A DNA stretch of 46,584 nt from Alphaproteobacteria bacterium (GCA_018971835.1 JAGWZW010000020.1:1-46584), one strand, 5' to 3'. Shown: positions 24,553 through 33,790, counted from the first letter of the stretch. The notes: generated by a model not told the origin, from the sequence alone. Numbers and translations are program-made.

Positions 24553-25502
24553 GCGGCGCGCCGGTCGTCGCCGTCACCGGCGCGACAGGCTTTCTCGGCG
24601 TGCACCTGGTGGCGGCTCTGGCCCGTGAGGGCGTTGGGCTGCGCATCTTGGCACGGCGCAATCCGGTTCATGATTTATGGCGCGGCCTTGCCTTCGACGT
24701 TGTGAGTGGAAGCCTTGAAGAAACGTCGGCGCTCGAAAGGCTCGTTACCGGCGCCGATGTCGTGGTGCATGCGGCAGGCCTGATCAAGGCGCGCAATGCG
24801 GCAGAGTTCTTGCGCACGAACCGCGACGGCACCCAGACCATCGCCCTACTCACGCGGCGGCATGCGCCCGCTGCCCGCTTTGTGGCGATCTCGTCGCTGG
24901 CGGCACGCGAACCGCAACTTTCGGATTACGCGGCCAGCAAGCGCGCGGGCGAAGAGGCGGCGCGTGCCGTCTATGCCGATGCAGCGGACCGCCTGGTAAT
25001 CCTGCGCCCGCCCGCAATCTACGGACCGTGGGACCGCGAAACGCTTGCGATCTTCAAGGCCGCCGCGCGGCCCGTCGTTCCCGTGTTTGGATCGGGCCGC
25101 ATTGCCATGATCCATGCCGCCGACGCGACCCGCGCCATTGTGCGCTTCGCCGCTGGAGCCGGCCGCGCAGGATGCTACGCGCTGGCGGACACGAACCCTG
25201 CGGGCTATGCGATGTCCGAAATCGTCGGCGAAGCCGCGCGTGCGGTGGGCAATGCCCCGCGGCTGGTGCGCATTCCCGGGAGCGCGCTGCTCACCGCAGG
25301 TGCGTTGTCGGCGCAGTGGGGACGCCTGCGCGGCCACGCGCCGATTTTTACGGCGGGAAAGGCTCGAGAAATGCTGCATCCCGACTGGTCGGTATCGCCA
25401 CATGAGGCGCTCCCACCGTCAATCTACCAATCCCGAATCGGACTTCGCGAAGGCTTTGGCGAAACCGCCGCCTGGTACAAAACCGCCAACTGGTTGGTCT
25501 GA
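24549..25502 (+). CDS. Extended SDR/NAD-dependent epimerase family protein, probable ceramide reductase (CerR-like)
   Basis: 317 residues. NAD(P)-binding motif TGATGFLG is near residues 10-17, and the catalytic set is Ser115 and Tyr127-x3-Lys131 (YAASK). The C-terminal substrate domain is typical of extended SDRs. The start overlaps the acyl ligase stop (ATGA), so the pair is translationally coupled. The Caulobacter counterpart next to the acyl ligase reduces the 3-keto group of oxidised ceramide (CerR), and the same is inferred here. A nucleotide-sugar epimerase role is the alternative. Confidence 0.85.
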   Translation: MSGAPVVAVTGATGFLGVHLVAALAREGVGLRILARRNPVHDLWRGLAFDVVSGSLEETSALERLVTGADVVVHAAGLIKARNAAEFLRTNRDGTQTIALLTRRHAPAARFVAISSLAAREPQLSDYAASKRAGEEAARAVYADAADRLVILRPPAIYGPWDRETLAIFKAAARPVVPVFGSGRIAMIHAADATRAIVRFAAGAGRAGCYALADTNPAGYAMSEIVGEAARAVGNAPRLVRIPGSALLTAGALSAQWGRLRGHAPIFTAGKAREMLHPDWSVSPHEALPPSIYQSRIGLREGFGETAAWYKTANWLV

Positions 25503-25514
25503 ATTGCCCACGCT

Positions 25515-26525
25515 CTAACAGATGCGCGGCAAGGGATCGTCCTCCAGTTCTTCCAGAAACCGTGAGCCGCCGATCGCGGTTTCGAGCACCACGCGCCCGC
25601 GTCCGGCCTCAATCGTGCCGACGCGGCTCGCCTGTGCGCCATGCGGCAGAGTGCGCCAGAGCGCCAGTACGTCGTCGGCCGTCTCGGGCGTCACAACGGC
25701 GACCACCCGCCCCTCGCAGGCAAGATAATAAGGATCGTAACCAAGAATTTCGCACACCGAACGTACAGCATCGCGCACCGGCACCTGTGCCTCATAGAGG
25801 TGAACGTCCGTGCCGCTGGCGCGCGCGATCTCGTGGGCCACGGTGGCCAGCCCGCCGCGGGTGGGATCGCGCATGAAATGCGTCCCTGCGAACCTCGCTA
25901 CCGGTGCGGTGAAAGGCAGCACGCTGGCACAATCGGAACGCACTGCGCCTTTGAGTTCGAAGGCTTCACGCGCCAGCATCACGGCGATGCCGTGATCGCC
26001 GACTGGTCCGCTCACCAGGATCGCGTCACCAACGCGGATGGCGTCGAGGCCGAGCGCGCATCCCGTATCGCGCAGGCCCACGCCGGTGGTGGCGAGATAG
26101 AGTCCCCCGCCCTGACCGCGCGGCACCACCTTGGTATCGCCAGCTACGATTTTGACACCGGCCGTTGCGGCAGCCTCTGCCAAATTCGCCACCACGCGAT
26201 CGAGCAGATCGACGGCCAGGCCTTCCTCGATAATGGCATTGAGCGTAAGAAAATGCGGCACTGCGCCGCTGACCGCCAGGTCGTTGACGGTGCCATTGAC
26301 GGCGAGCGAACCGATGTCGCCACCGGGAAATTCCAGCGGTTGCACGGTAAAGGCATCGGTCGTGATGTACGGCACAAGCCGGTGATCGAGCGCCAGCGGC
26401 GCGGCATCGTGCAGCACATCAAGCGCCGGGTTCGCAAGATGACGCACGAACACACCCTCGATCAGCTCGCGCATGTAGCGCCCGCCATTGCCATGCGCCA
26501 GGGTGATGTGGCGGTCTTTGATCAT
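25515..26525 (-). CDS. hypE: Hydrogenase expression/formation protein HypE
   Basis: 336 residues, PurM/AIR-synthase fold. The start KDRHITLAHGNGGRYM and the blocks VAGDTKVVPRG and MRDPTRGGLATVAHE are characteristic. The last residues PRIC give the C-terminal Cys that HypF carbamoylates and HypE dehydrates to the thiocyanate used for the CN ligands of [NiFe]-hydrogenase. It lies 33 bases after hypD. It converges with the ceramide-reductase-like gene after 12 bases, marking the border of the lipid region. Confidence 0.97.
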   Translation of the reverse strand: MIKDRHITLAHGNGGRYMRELIEGVFVRHLANPALDVLHDAAPLALDHRLVPYITTDAFTVQPLEFPGGDIGSLAVNGTVNDLAVSGAVPHFLTLNAIIEEGLAVDLLDRVVANLAEAAATAGVKIVAGDTKVVPRGQGGGLYLATTGVGLRDTGCALGLDAIRVGDAILVSGPVGDHGIAVMLAREAFELKGAVRSDCASVLPFTAPVARFAGTHFMRDPTRGGLATVAHEIARASGTDVHLYEAQVPVRDAVRSVCEILGYDPYYLACEGRVVAVVTPETADDVLALWRTLPHGAQASRVGTIEAGRGRVVLETAIGGSRFLEELEDDPLPRIC

Positions 26526-26558
26526 GGTTCAGCCCTCATCCCCTCGCGCCACACGCCG

Positions 26559-27728
26559 TCAATAGTGGCTGCCGGCGCGTTCGCCGCGGCCCTCTCGTAT
26601 GCCGGACGACCACCAGATGCGGCAGGCGCCTTCGTCCGAAACCATGCACGGGCCGACCGGCCGGCGCGGTGTGCAGGCCTTTCCGTAGAGGGCGCACTGG
26701 TTGGGATAGATCTTGCCCAGCACAACGCGCGCGCAATCGCAGCCCGGCGGCATCTGGCCGGCACGTTTGCGGCGTTCGTCGATGTCTAGGCGGAAGCGGC
26801 GCAAGGTATCGACCTGCGCCAGTTCATCCTTCAGTGCAAAACCGGAAGCCGGAATCGTGCCGATACCGCGCCAGTTGGCGTCCACGGTATCGAACGCGCG
26901 GTCGAGCAACTGGCGCGCCGTGGGATTGCCGCCGCGCTTGACCACGGCGGAATAGCAATTGTCGAGGAAGCTTCGCCCCGCCAGATGCTGGCGCAGCACC
27001 GAGTAGAGCGCCGCCAGGAGACTCACCGGCTCGAAGCCCGCCACCGCCGCGGGCATGCCATGTTCTGCAGGCACGAAGTTCCATTCTTCCGGCCCCATCA
27101 CCGCAGAGACATGCCCCGGCGCGATCAGCGCATCGAAGCATGGCTCCTCGCTTCCCAGCAACAGCGCCACCGCCGGCCAAGTGCGCCGCCCGGAAAGCAG
27201 CAGCGAAAGATTGGGCGGCACGCCCTCGACCAGCAGCGCCGCCACCGGCGCTGTAGTAGTTTCGAAGCCGGCGGCGAAGAACACCACTTCGCGATCGGGA
27301 TTCTGCTGCGCGATCTTCACGGCTTCGCGCGGGGAGGCAATCGGGCGGACGTCGCCGCCGGCAGCATGCGCTTCCTGCAGCGAACGCGGCTCGCCCTTCG
27401 GCACGTTGGCGGGAACGCGCAGCATGTCGCCGAAGGCCACCAGCGTGATATCCTGGTTGAACACAAGCTGGATCGCCGCATGCACGTCTTCCTCGGGGCA
27501 GACGCAAACCGGACAGCCGGGCCCCGGAATGAGTTCGATCAAGGATGGCAACGCGCCTCGCAACCCCGCCATCGAGATGGAGCGTTCATGGCCGCCACAG
27601 ACGTTCATTATCCGCACGCGCCGCGTCAGCGGCAGGGCGTGGATGCGTTCAAGCCAGCCGCGCGCGTCCGGAATCGGTTCAGCGGCGCTCACGGTTCGCT
27701 CCGCCACGGCCTGGCCCGATCTCTTCAT
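26559..27728 (-). CDS. hypD: Hydrogenase maturation protein HypD
   Basis: 389 residues from the ATG at 27728, close to the usual length. The frame stays open to 28211 but that extension overlaps hypA on the other strand. The motifs IMNVCGGHE, IPGPGCPVCVCP and the C-terminal Cys-rich GCDCARVVLGKIYPNQCALYGKAC region hold the [4Fe-4S] and Fe(CN)2CO scaffold residues. HypD works with HypC and HypE to assemble the active-site iron. The usual neighbour hypC is not seen before it. No strong ribosome site was found for this start. Confidence 0.95.
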   Translation of the reverse strand: MKRSGQAVAERTVSAAEPIPDARGWLERIHALPLTRRVRIMNVCGGHERSISMAGLRGALPSLIELIPGPGCPVCVCPEEDVHAAIQLVFNQDITLVAFGDMLRVPANVPKGEPRSLQEAHAAGGDVRPIASPREAVKIAQQNPDREVVFFAAGFETTTAPVAALLVEGVPPNLSLLLSGRRTWPAVALLLGSEEPCFDALIAPGHVSAVMGPEEWNFVPAEHGMPAAVAGFEPVSLLAALYSVLRQHLAGRSFLDNCYSAVVKRGGNPTARQLLDRAFDTVDANWRGIGTIPASGFALKDELAQVDTLRRFRLDIDERRKRAGQMPPGCDCARVVLGKIYPNQCALYGKACTPRRPVGPCMVSDEGACRIWWSSGIREGRGERAGSHY

Positions 27729-27835
27729 GCTGCAGCAAAAGCACGTCCAACATCCCGGTTGGTCTGAATCCATTGGTAGCTTACCATGTCCTGGGCGGCA
27801 TTGACCCCCGAAATTTCCACCGTTTCCGGCCATTT

Positions 27836-27854
27836 GCGCCCGGCGTCCGGGCGC
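27836..27854. repeat. 8-bp inverted repeat in the hypD-hypA divergent region
   Basis: GCGCCCGG (27836-27843), spacer CGT, CCGGGCGC (27847-27854). It is a perfect GC-rich repeat in the 211-bp gap between divergent hypD and hypA, about 86 bases before hypA. It may be an operator or a leader hairpin. No T-run follows, so it is not a terminator. Confidence 0.45.
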
Positions 27855-27939
27855 CCGGACCGCACTGCGACCGAAAAGCGGCTGGTATATCTCATCGCCT
27901 TGTTCGATCCTTATGACAAACATCGGCTGGAGACGGCCC

Positions 27940-28281
27940 ATGCACGAAATGGCGCTAGCAGAATCGCTGGTCGAACTGATCGAGGAAGAGGCCCGCAAGC
28001 ATGCTGCACAGCGGGTGAAGACCGTGCGGCTGGCGGTCGGCGCGTTGGCTGCGGTCGAGCCGAAGGCTCTGGCCTTCTGTTTCGATGCGGCGGCGCGCGG
28101 TGCGGCGGCAGAGGGCGCGCGGCTCGACATCCTATATAGTCCAGGCAAGGGCTGGTGTCTGGACTGCGCAGAGGAGGTGCCGCTGTCCGAGCGCGGCGGC
28201 GCCTGCCCCAACTGCGCGAATTATCACGTGCAGATGACCGGCGGCGATGAACTCCGCCTCATCGAACTGGAGATCGCCTGA
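27940..28281 (+). CDS. hypA: Hydrogenase nickel incorporation protein HypA
   Basis: 113 residues from the ATG at 27940 (MHEMALAES); His2 is the nickel ligand of the family. The zinc site is made of CLDC and CPNC in the second half. HypA passes nickel to the hydrogenase large subunit with HypB. The in-frame ATG at 27913 would add nine residues before the invariant MHE and hide the metal site, so it is rejected. The stop shares one base with the hypB start (TGATG). Confidence 0.97.
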   Translation: MHEMALAESLVELIEEEARKHAAQRVKTVRLAVGALAAVEPKALAFCFDAAARGAAAEGARLDILYSPGKGWCLDCAEEVPLSERGGACPNCANYHVQMTGGDELRLIELEIA

Positions 28282-29111
28282 TGTGCACTGTTTGCGGCTG
28301 CGGTGAGCCAAACGCCAGCGGCCATGCCCACGAACACGATCATGACCATGAGCATCATCACCATCACGATTACGGCCATCATCACGGCGAGGGCGCCATC
28401 GATTACGGCGCGGGCCTGGCTGGCGTGCATGTTCCGGGCCTCAGCCAGGAGCGTATTATCCGTATCGAGCGCGACATCCTTTCGAAGAACGATGCCTATG
28501 CCTCCGAGAATCGGGCGCGACTGAAGGCAAATGGCAATTTTGCGCTTAACTTCGTCTCGAGCCCAGGTTCGGGCAAAACTACGCTACTCGCGCGCACCAT
28601 CGCTGATCTTTCAGGTAAGCTCATAATCGAAGTAATCGAGGGCGACCAGCAGACCGCCAACGATGCCGAACGCATCCGCAAAGCGGGCGCGCGTGCGGTG
28701 CAGATCAACACCGGCAAGGGTTGCCACCTCGACGCGCACATGGTGGGCCACGCGCTCGACGAATTGTCGCCGCCCCAGGGCGCAGTGATCTTCATCGAGA
28801 ATGTCGGCAATCTGGTCTGCCCTGCTGCCTTCGATCTGGGCGAGGCACATAAGGTGGTCGTGCTGTCAGTAACTGAGGGCGAGGATAAGCCGCTCAAATA
28901 TCCCGACATGTTCGCCGCCTCCGACCTGATGCTGGTCAACAAGGCCGATCTGGCGCCACATTGCGATTTCGATCTGGCCGCCTGCAAGGCAAATGCGCTG
29001 CGCATCAATCCGCGGTTGACGATTCTGACCGTATCGGCGCGCACGGGCGAAGGCCTTGCCGCGTTCTATGGCTGGCTCGAGGCCAACGCGGCTCTGGCGG
29101 CGGCATCATAG
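28281..29111 (+). CDS. hypB: Hydrogenase nickel incorporation GTPase HypB
   Basis: 276 residues. The N-terminal metal motif MCTVCGCGE is followed by a His-rich tract (about residues 15-36), a nickel store. The GTPase domain has P-loop [11 protein letters not shown], then [33 protein letters not shown] and the NKAD specificity motif. It is translationally coupled to hypA. No hydrogenase structural genes lie in the window, so these chaperones serve an enzyme encoded elsewhere. Confidence 0.97.
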   Translation: MCTVCGCGEPNASGHAHEHDHDHEHHHHHDYGHHHGEGAIDYGAGLAGVHVPGLSQERIIRIERDILSKNDAYASENRARLKANGNFALNFVSSPGSGKTTLLARTIADLSGKLIIEVIEGDQQTANDAERIRKAGARAVQINTGKGCHLDAHMVGHALDELSPPQGAVIFIENVGNLVCPAAFDLGEAHKVVVLSVTEGEDKPLKYPDMFAASDLMLVNKADLAPHCDFDLAACKANALRINPRLTILTVSARTGEGLAAFYGWLEANAALAAAS

Positions 29112-29155
29112 GAACGACGACACAAGACAGCCAATGGCGGCCGTGGACACCGAAT

Positions 29156-30142
29156 TCAGCCCCACGCTGCGCACATTGCCGCGCGCACAGCCTGGACAGC
29201 GCGGGCCATGTCGTCATTCGGCAGGTCTGGGACATCGGAATGCAGCGAGCCGTCGAACGGGTGCGCCAAGCCGCGGGTGCGCAGCGCCGCATGAAAGCGT
29301 CCGAATTTGGCAGTGCCGCCCGGCAAGTCGAAAACATGCACCGGCTTGGCCGCAGCCACTGCTTCCGAAACCATGTTGACCGAGTCCGAAGTCACGACCA
29401 GATAGTCGGCCAGCCCCAGCATGCCGAAATAGGGATTGGCGCCAGTCCCGTCCCAGATGAAGGCCGGGCGTGCGCCGAGAATTTCGCGCAAGATCGCCAT
29501 GTTGCGCTCGCCCGTCCGCCGGGACGGCGTGACCAGCAGGCTGCCGCCGCCGTCGTCCGCCGCGCGTACAAGCAGTCGAGCGAGCCGCGTCATCTCTTCT
29601 TCGCCGAAGCTGTACGCCGAGTTCGGGCCGCCGATCAGAACGCCGATATAGGGGCGCGGCAGATGCGCGACCTGCGGCGCAAAAATTTCGGCTTCGCGCT
29701 TCAACAATTCCGGCGTGATGCGATGCAGTGCCCCCATCGTGGAAATCACATTGGGACCGCTCAGCCGATCATGCTGCGGCACGATGACGAGATCGAAATA
29801 GCGCGGCGACAACACGGGATTCTGGATCTGCACCGTCACCGTGCGTTTGCCGGCGCGGCGGCTTTGTTCCCGCACATAAAGTGAGGCCGCGATGCTGTGC
29901 CGGCCGGTCGCGATCAGCAAATCGGGCCAGGGCGGCAACAAGGGATCACTGCCTTTGGTGAAAGCGTAGTCATGCCCCATCCGGAAATAGGGCGACAGTT
30001 GCCGCCACGGCGCGCGCAGCGCTACCTGCTTGATCACGGGATCGTAGCCCAGCGCCTCGGCCAAGCCCACGCACTGGCTTTGCATGCCGGCCTTGCCGTC
30101 AGTCACGACCCAGCACGCCGGCGCGGTTTGGAATTGATCCAT
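29156..30142 (-). CDS. ELM1-family (Mito_fiss_Elm1) GT-B-like protein
   Basis: 328 residues. The pattern WVVTDGKAGMQSQCVGLAEAL, LPPWPDLLIATGRHSIAAS, PYIGVLIGGPNSAY and the C-terminal VTSDSVNMVSEAVAAAKPVHVFDL is that of the ELM1 family. The fold resembles GT-B glycosyltransferases. Plant ELM1 recruits dynamin to mitochondria, but bacterial members have no settled function and are often near envelope genes. The ATG shares one base with the upstream 634-residue gene's stop (TGATG). It converges with hypB (44-base gap). Confidence 0.88.
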   Translation of the reverse strand: MDQFQTAPACWVVTDGKAGMQSQCVGLAEALGYDPVIKQVALRAPWRQLSPYFRMGHDYAFTKGSDPLLPPWPDLLIATGRHSIAASLYVREQSRRAGKRTVTVQIQNPVLSPRYFDLVIVPQHDRLSGPNVISTMGALHRITPELLKREAEIFAPQVAHLPRPYIGVLIGGPNSAYSFGEEEMTRLARLLVRAADDGGGSLLVTPSRRTGERNMAILREILGARPAFIWDGTGANPYFGMLGLADYLVVTSDSVNMVSEAVAAAKPVHVFDLPGGTAKFGRFHAALRTRGLAHPFDGSLHSDVPDLPNDDMARAVQAVRAAMCAAWG

Positions 30143-32046
30143 CAGAAGCCGAACATGTGATCGAAGCCGAAGCTGCCATCAGCGGCGAAGGCGCCCTGAT
30201 AACCGAACAGTCGGCAGGTTTCGTCACGGATGATGACGTAGGAATACGGTCCCACGGCCTTGAGTGTCGCCGCGTCGAAATACTCGCTGACGCGCCACAA
30301 CAACGAGCCGGAGGCGGGAATGTTCACGGCCCGGCGCGCCACTTCGCGCCCTCGTCCCGACATCAGGATGAAATGCGTCGTCGATTCCCGGTGCCAAGCG
30401 TCCGAAACGGGATAGGTCAGATGGCAGATCGTCTCCAGCGGCGCCGGCGCCAGCCGCAGGAACAGCCGCGTCGAAAGCCCCGGCGGCGAGCCGGAATAGG
30501 ATTGCGGCTCGCCCCGCCACACCAGCGGCGAATTGAAGATGTGCGCGCCGAAGCTGGTTTCCGCTACATGGCCGCTGCGAAGATCGGTGTAGCGGAACAG
30601 CGCGTGCAACCAGCCATCCGCCACCTCGCCGGCGTCGAAATCGTAGACCAACTCGACATGACCGCCGGCCTCATAAAGCTTGCCGCCCGCGATCCGCGAA
30701 AGATCGAGCGCCACGGATTCGCCGCGCGGCAGATTGCCCAGCCGTTCCTCCGCCACCAGCGCGCCAGAGGACTGATAGATCAGCGCCTTCACCGGCAGAT
30801 GCGTCTGTGCCGTCGACATGGGCGTGGGTAGCATGACGGAACGATAGCGCGCCGGCGGCAGTACCGGCGCCGGCAGGATGAAGCCCTTGCCGAAATACGC
30901 GCCGAGCCCGGCGATGGCGGGATCGGATTTGAGGTCATCACGCTCGACATTGGGGTGCGAGATGCGCGAACGGCCGTTCGCCGCAAACACTTCGTAGCGC
31001 GGACGCACGATGTGCTTGCCTGCATGAATTTCGATCTGCGCGGGCCAGCGGGCCTCGGGCAGCAGTTCGGCAACACCCAGGCGGCGCGTGGCAAAAGGAC
31101 CGATCGTGTCATCAAGGTAGGCAACATGATTCCCGCCCATCAGGCCGAGGCCGATCTCGCCTGCGGCGATAGGGCTGGGATGGCTGTTCTGCACCCACAG
31201 CACCACCTCCTCGCCCACGTCCGGCGCCGGCAGGCCGGCGTAGAGATCGGAGGGCCAGGAATTGGCGTCATGGGTCTGCGACAGCACGCCGGGCCCGTCG
31301 CCATAGGTGTCGAGCGCATATTTCACCACATCGTGCCCAGCGGTGCCGATGACATGCACAAAGAGCTGGCCCGTGAACTCGGGAAGGCGGAAGCGGGCGC
31401 GCACCTCGGCGCTGTCGATGACAAGGCTGCCTTCGGGATCGGGGCAGTTCTGCGTCCAGGTTGCCAACTCGCGGCCTCTGGCATCGAACAACCGGCACCA
31501 GACGTGCACATCCTTTGCCCCGTAGCGCGTCCAGTAATTAGCGCTGACGAGGCGCGTGTGGTGCCCGCCCGCGTCGCGGAAAAAGACAAAGTTGGTGGCG
31601 AAGTTCAGCGTCGAAAGGTAGCGCGCCGGCTCGGAGAGCATGTCGGCGGGCAGTTTCAGGCTCTCGAAGCTGAAGACCTGCGCGCCGTCCGGAATGAGAT
31701 GGCCGATCTGGCGCAGCGCCCGCGCTTCGTCGAACGAGGCGATGAACAGCGCCCGGCACTTGCTCTGCGGCAACGCCGTCACCGGGCGCGCCGCGTGCCC
31801 CGCAAAGCGCGCGCCCAGATGCGTCACGTTCTGCACGTAGAGCCCGGCGATCTTCACGTCCGTGAGCGGGTAGAAGGCGTCGAACGCCGAAATGACGTTA
31901 TCCGGATCGTAGAGCGCCACCGCGCCGGCTGCTTCGAGCCGCGCCACCAGTTCGCGCGCCGCGCCCGCGGCCAAAGGATGCGTCAGCGCCTTATAGAGCG
32001 AAGAGCCGCCCACGCCGTTCTTGAAGGTTTCAATGGCGAGCGGCAT
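30142..32046 (-). CDS. Uncharacterised 634-residue protein
   Basis: The ATG at 32046 (MPLAIETFKNG) is chosen; the frame is open to 32136 but that part overlaps the oxygenase gene. I do not recognise a named domain. The protein has no signal peptide or membrane segments. Its sequence is rich in short strands and aromatic residues (for example SANYWTRYGAKDVHVWCRLFD and FGAHIFNSPLVWRGEPQSY), suggesting repeated beta-sandwich-like modules. It is tightly coupled to an ELM1-like gene (1-base overlap) and to a 2OG oxygenase gene (17-base overlap). Codon use and GC look like the neighbours, so the reading frame is credible over its whole length. Confidence 0.75.
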   Translation of the reverse strand: MPLAIETFKNGVGGSSLYKALTHPLAAGAARELVARLEAAGAVALYDPDNVISAFDAFYPLTDVKIAGLYVQNVTHLGARFAGHAARPVTALPQSKCRALFIASFDEARALRQIGHLIPDGAQVFSFESLKLPADMLSEPARYLSTLNFATNFVFFRDAGGHHTRLVSANYWTRYGAKDVHVWCRLFDARGRELATWTQNCPDPEGSLVIDSAEVRARFRLPEFTGQLFVHVIGTAGHDVVKYALDTYGDGPGVLSQTHDANSWPSDLYAGLPAPDVGEEVVLWVQNSHPSPIAAGEIGLGLMGGNHVAYLDDTIGPFATRRLGVAELLPEARWPAQIEIHAGKHIVRPRYEVFAANGRSRISHPNVERDDLKSDPAIAGLGAYFGKGFILPAPVLPPARYRSVMLPTPMSTAQTHLPVKALIYQSSGALVAEERLGNLPRGESVALDLSRIAGGKLYEAGGHVELVYDFDAGEVADGWLHALFRYTDLRSGHVAETSFGAHIFNSPLVWRGEPQSYSGSPPGLSTRLFLRLAPAPLETICHLTYPVSDAWHRESTTHFILMSGRGREVARRAVNIPASGSLLWRVSEYFDAATLKAVGPYSYVIIRDETCRLFGYQGAFAADGSFGFDHMFGF

Positions 32047-32707
32047 GCGACGTTCCCTGCCCAGCCCGGCGGCCGAACAGCCGCTTGGTGAAGGCGCTGA
32101 GGCGATGGCGCGCGCCTTCGCGGCGCACCACCGCATCGTCCGTCACCCAGTTCACCTGGATCACGCGGCGCGGACCCTCGAACGGAGCAAAGCCGTGCCA
32201 CGCCATCGGCCCGTTCTTGAACAGCAGCAGGGTACCGCGGTCGGGCGGCACCTCGGCGACGTAGTCCTCGAGGTCGTGCGGCCCGCGCAGCAGGCGAAGC
32301 CTGCCCTCGCCGCCTTCCCATTCGCTGTTCATGTAAAGCAGCAGCGTGACCAGCTTGGACTTGCTGTCGGTGTGGATCTGGCCATCGGCCGCACGGCTCT
32401 GCCCGCGCACCGTCACGGTGGTGGGCCGGCCGGAGAGATCGATGCCGAGTTTCTCTTCCACGATCTTCGTCATCTCCGCGCCCGTCAGTTCCGCGATCAA
32501 CTCTGCGAAGCGCGGCCCAAACCGGAGCGCGCCCAGCGGAAAACTGCCGGGATGAGCCACCTCGGGAAAATCGGCCTCGATTCCCTTCTGCGCTTCGACC
32601 CGGACGAAGCCTGGCACGATCAGGTACGCAAAGGGCTCGCGCTCTGCGGCTCCGTCCTTCAGAGACTGAAAATCGACAAGCGCGCCTGCGGCCATCGCCA
32701 TCAACAT
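32030..32707 (-). CDS. 2-oxoglutarate/Fe(II)-dependent oxygenase, prolyl-hydroxylase-like
   Basis: 225 residues from the ATG at 32707; ATGs at 32701 and 32695 are equally possible. The iron ligands are His112 and Asp114 of GQIHTDSKSK and His171 of MAWHGFAPFEG. Arg180 or Arg181 would bind 2-oxoglutarate. Such enzymes hydroxylate peptides, lipids or small molecules. Its stop overlaps the start of the 634-residue gene by 17 bases, so it heads a three-gene unit with that gene and the ELM1-like gene. The frame remains open to 32965 but with low-complexity sequence. Substrate unknown. Confidence 0.85.
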   Translation of the reverse strand: MLMAMAAGALVDFQSLKDGAAEREPFAYLIVPGFVRVEAQKGIEADFPEVAHPGSFPLGALRFGPRFAELIAELTGAEMTKIVEEKLGIDLSGRPTTVTVRGQSRAADGQIHTDSKSKLVTLLLYMNSEWEGGEGRLRLLRGPHDLEDYVAEVPPDRGTLLLFKNGPMAWHGFAPFEGPRRVIQVNWVTDDAVVRREGARHRLSAFTKRLFGRRAGQGTSHAARH

Positions 32708-32825
32708 CACCGAGCGGGTGAACGGCTCAGGCCCGCCGGTTTCGGGCGTGACACCGGGGGCTGTGGCCCCTTCACCGGCCCAGCCTATAACGGAGGGTAC
32801 AGAGGCGGGCAACTGCGCGGCCGGG

Positions 32826-33719
32826 TCAGTAAGGCAGGACCGAGGCCGGCCAGCCCTGTTCGGGCGCATTGCCCGTGTCCCCGGCATCGGCAACTGCGAC
32901 CAGCGGCGCCTTTTCCGGTGGGGTCTTGTACTTGTCGTAGGCCGGAACCTGATCCAGGCGGACAAAACGATAGCCCTCCTCGATCAGCGCCGGCACCACA
33001 TCGGCTACCAGAGCGCCGGACTGTGAATGGATACAATGCATCAGCACCACGCCGCCATTCTCCCGGCGGATTTCGCGCAAATATCCCTTGGCACAGACCT
33101 GGGCGGGCCAGCGCTTGTGCCAACACTCCCAGTCGGCCGAACTCATTACATAACCTTGCGCATCCATACGGATCTCGCCGCCGACATCCCAGTAGATCGG
33201 CCCAATATAGCGTTTCAACGTAGGATCGGCGTTCAGTATGGTGGCGTGCGCAAAGCGCCAGGCACCAAATGGCGCACGGAAGAACAACTGGGTGTCTCTC
33301 GGCATCAGGGGCGCGATCTCGTTGTTCACCGGCTTGACTTGTTCAATCAGTTTCTGTGGATCGGCGTCGTAGCTGGAGCCCATGAAGGGATGGGTATTGC
33401 TGTGGTTGGCAAGCAGATGGCCCTGCGCGGCGATCTCATCCAGCACGCGGGGATTGGCGCGCGCCATCCGCCCCACGATGAAGAAAGTCGCCTTGATGTC
33501 GTAATTCTTCAGAACCGCCAGCACCTCCAGCGTGTGACGGTTCGGCCCGTCGTCGAAAGTCAGCGCCACCGTATGGCTGCCCACCAGCCCGGAATGGAAG
33601 ATCGTATGGCGCTGGAACCACGCCAGCTTGGTGCCCGCGTTGCCCCGACCCTGCGCGAGGGCCGAGGTTCCGGCCACTGCCACCGCGAGCGTCAGCGCCG
33701 CTGCCAGGACTTTGCGCAT
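32826..33719 (-). CDS. Exported polysaccharide deacetylase (NodB domain, CE4)
   Basis: 297 residues with a signal peptide (MRKVLAAALTLAVAVAGTSALA). The NodB domain shows TFDDGP (54-59), with metal ligands Asp57, His106 and His110 (NHSNTHP), and RAPFGAWR. The C-terminal VVLMHCIHS holds the catalytic His region. It removes N-acetyl groups from a periplasmic or extracellular glycan, possibly peptidoglycan; no sugar-polymer cluster adjoins it. A 10-bp inverted repeat lies upstream. Its stop is followed by the oxygenase gene after 118 bases. Confidence 0.9.
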   Translation of the reverse strand: MRKVLAAALTLAVAVAGTSALAQGRGNAGTKLAWFQRHTIFHSGLVGSHTVALTFDDGPNRHTLEVLAVLKNYDIKATFFIVGRMARANPRVLDEIAAQGHLLANHSNTHPFMGSSYDADPQKLIEQVKPVNNEIAPLMPRDTQLFFRAPFGAWRFAHATILNADPTLKRYIGPIYWDVGGEIRMDAQGYVMSSADWECWHKRWPAQVCAKGYLREIRRENGGVVLMHCIHSQSGALVADVVPALIEEGYRFVRLDQVPAYDKYKTPPEKAPLVAVADAGDTGNAPEQGWPASVLPY

Positions 33720-33790
33720 GCTTCCCCCAGCCGGATGGCGGCAAAATTCCCTGCAAGCTTAAGGCGCCGGGCTTTTAGCAGCAAGCCGCA

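Noticed and set aside
27729..28211. N-terminal extension of hypD up to 28211
   Set aside because: It runs antisense through hypA and shows no similarity to HypD; the 27728 start gives the normal length.
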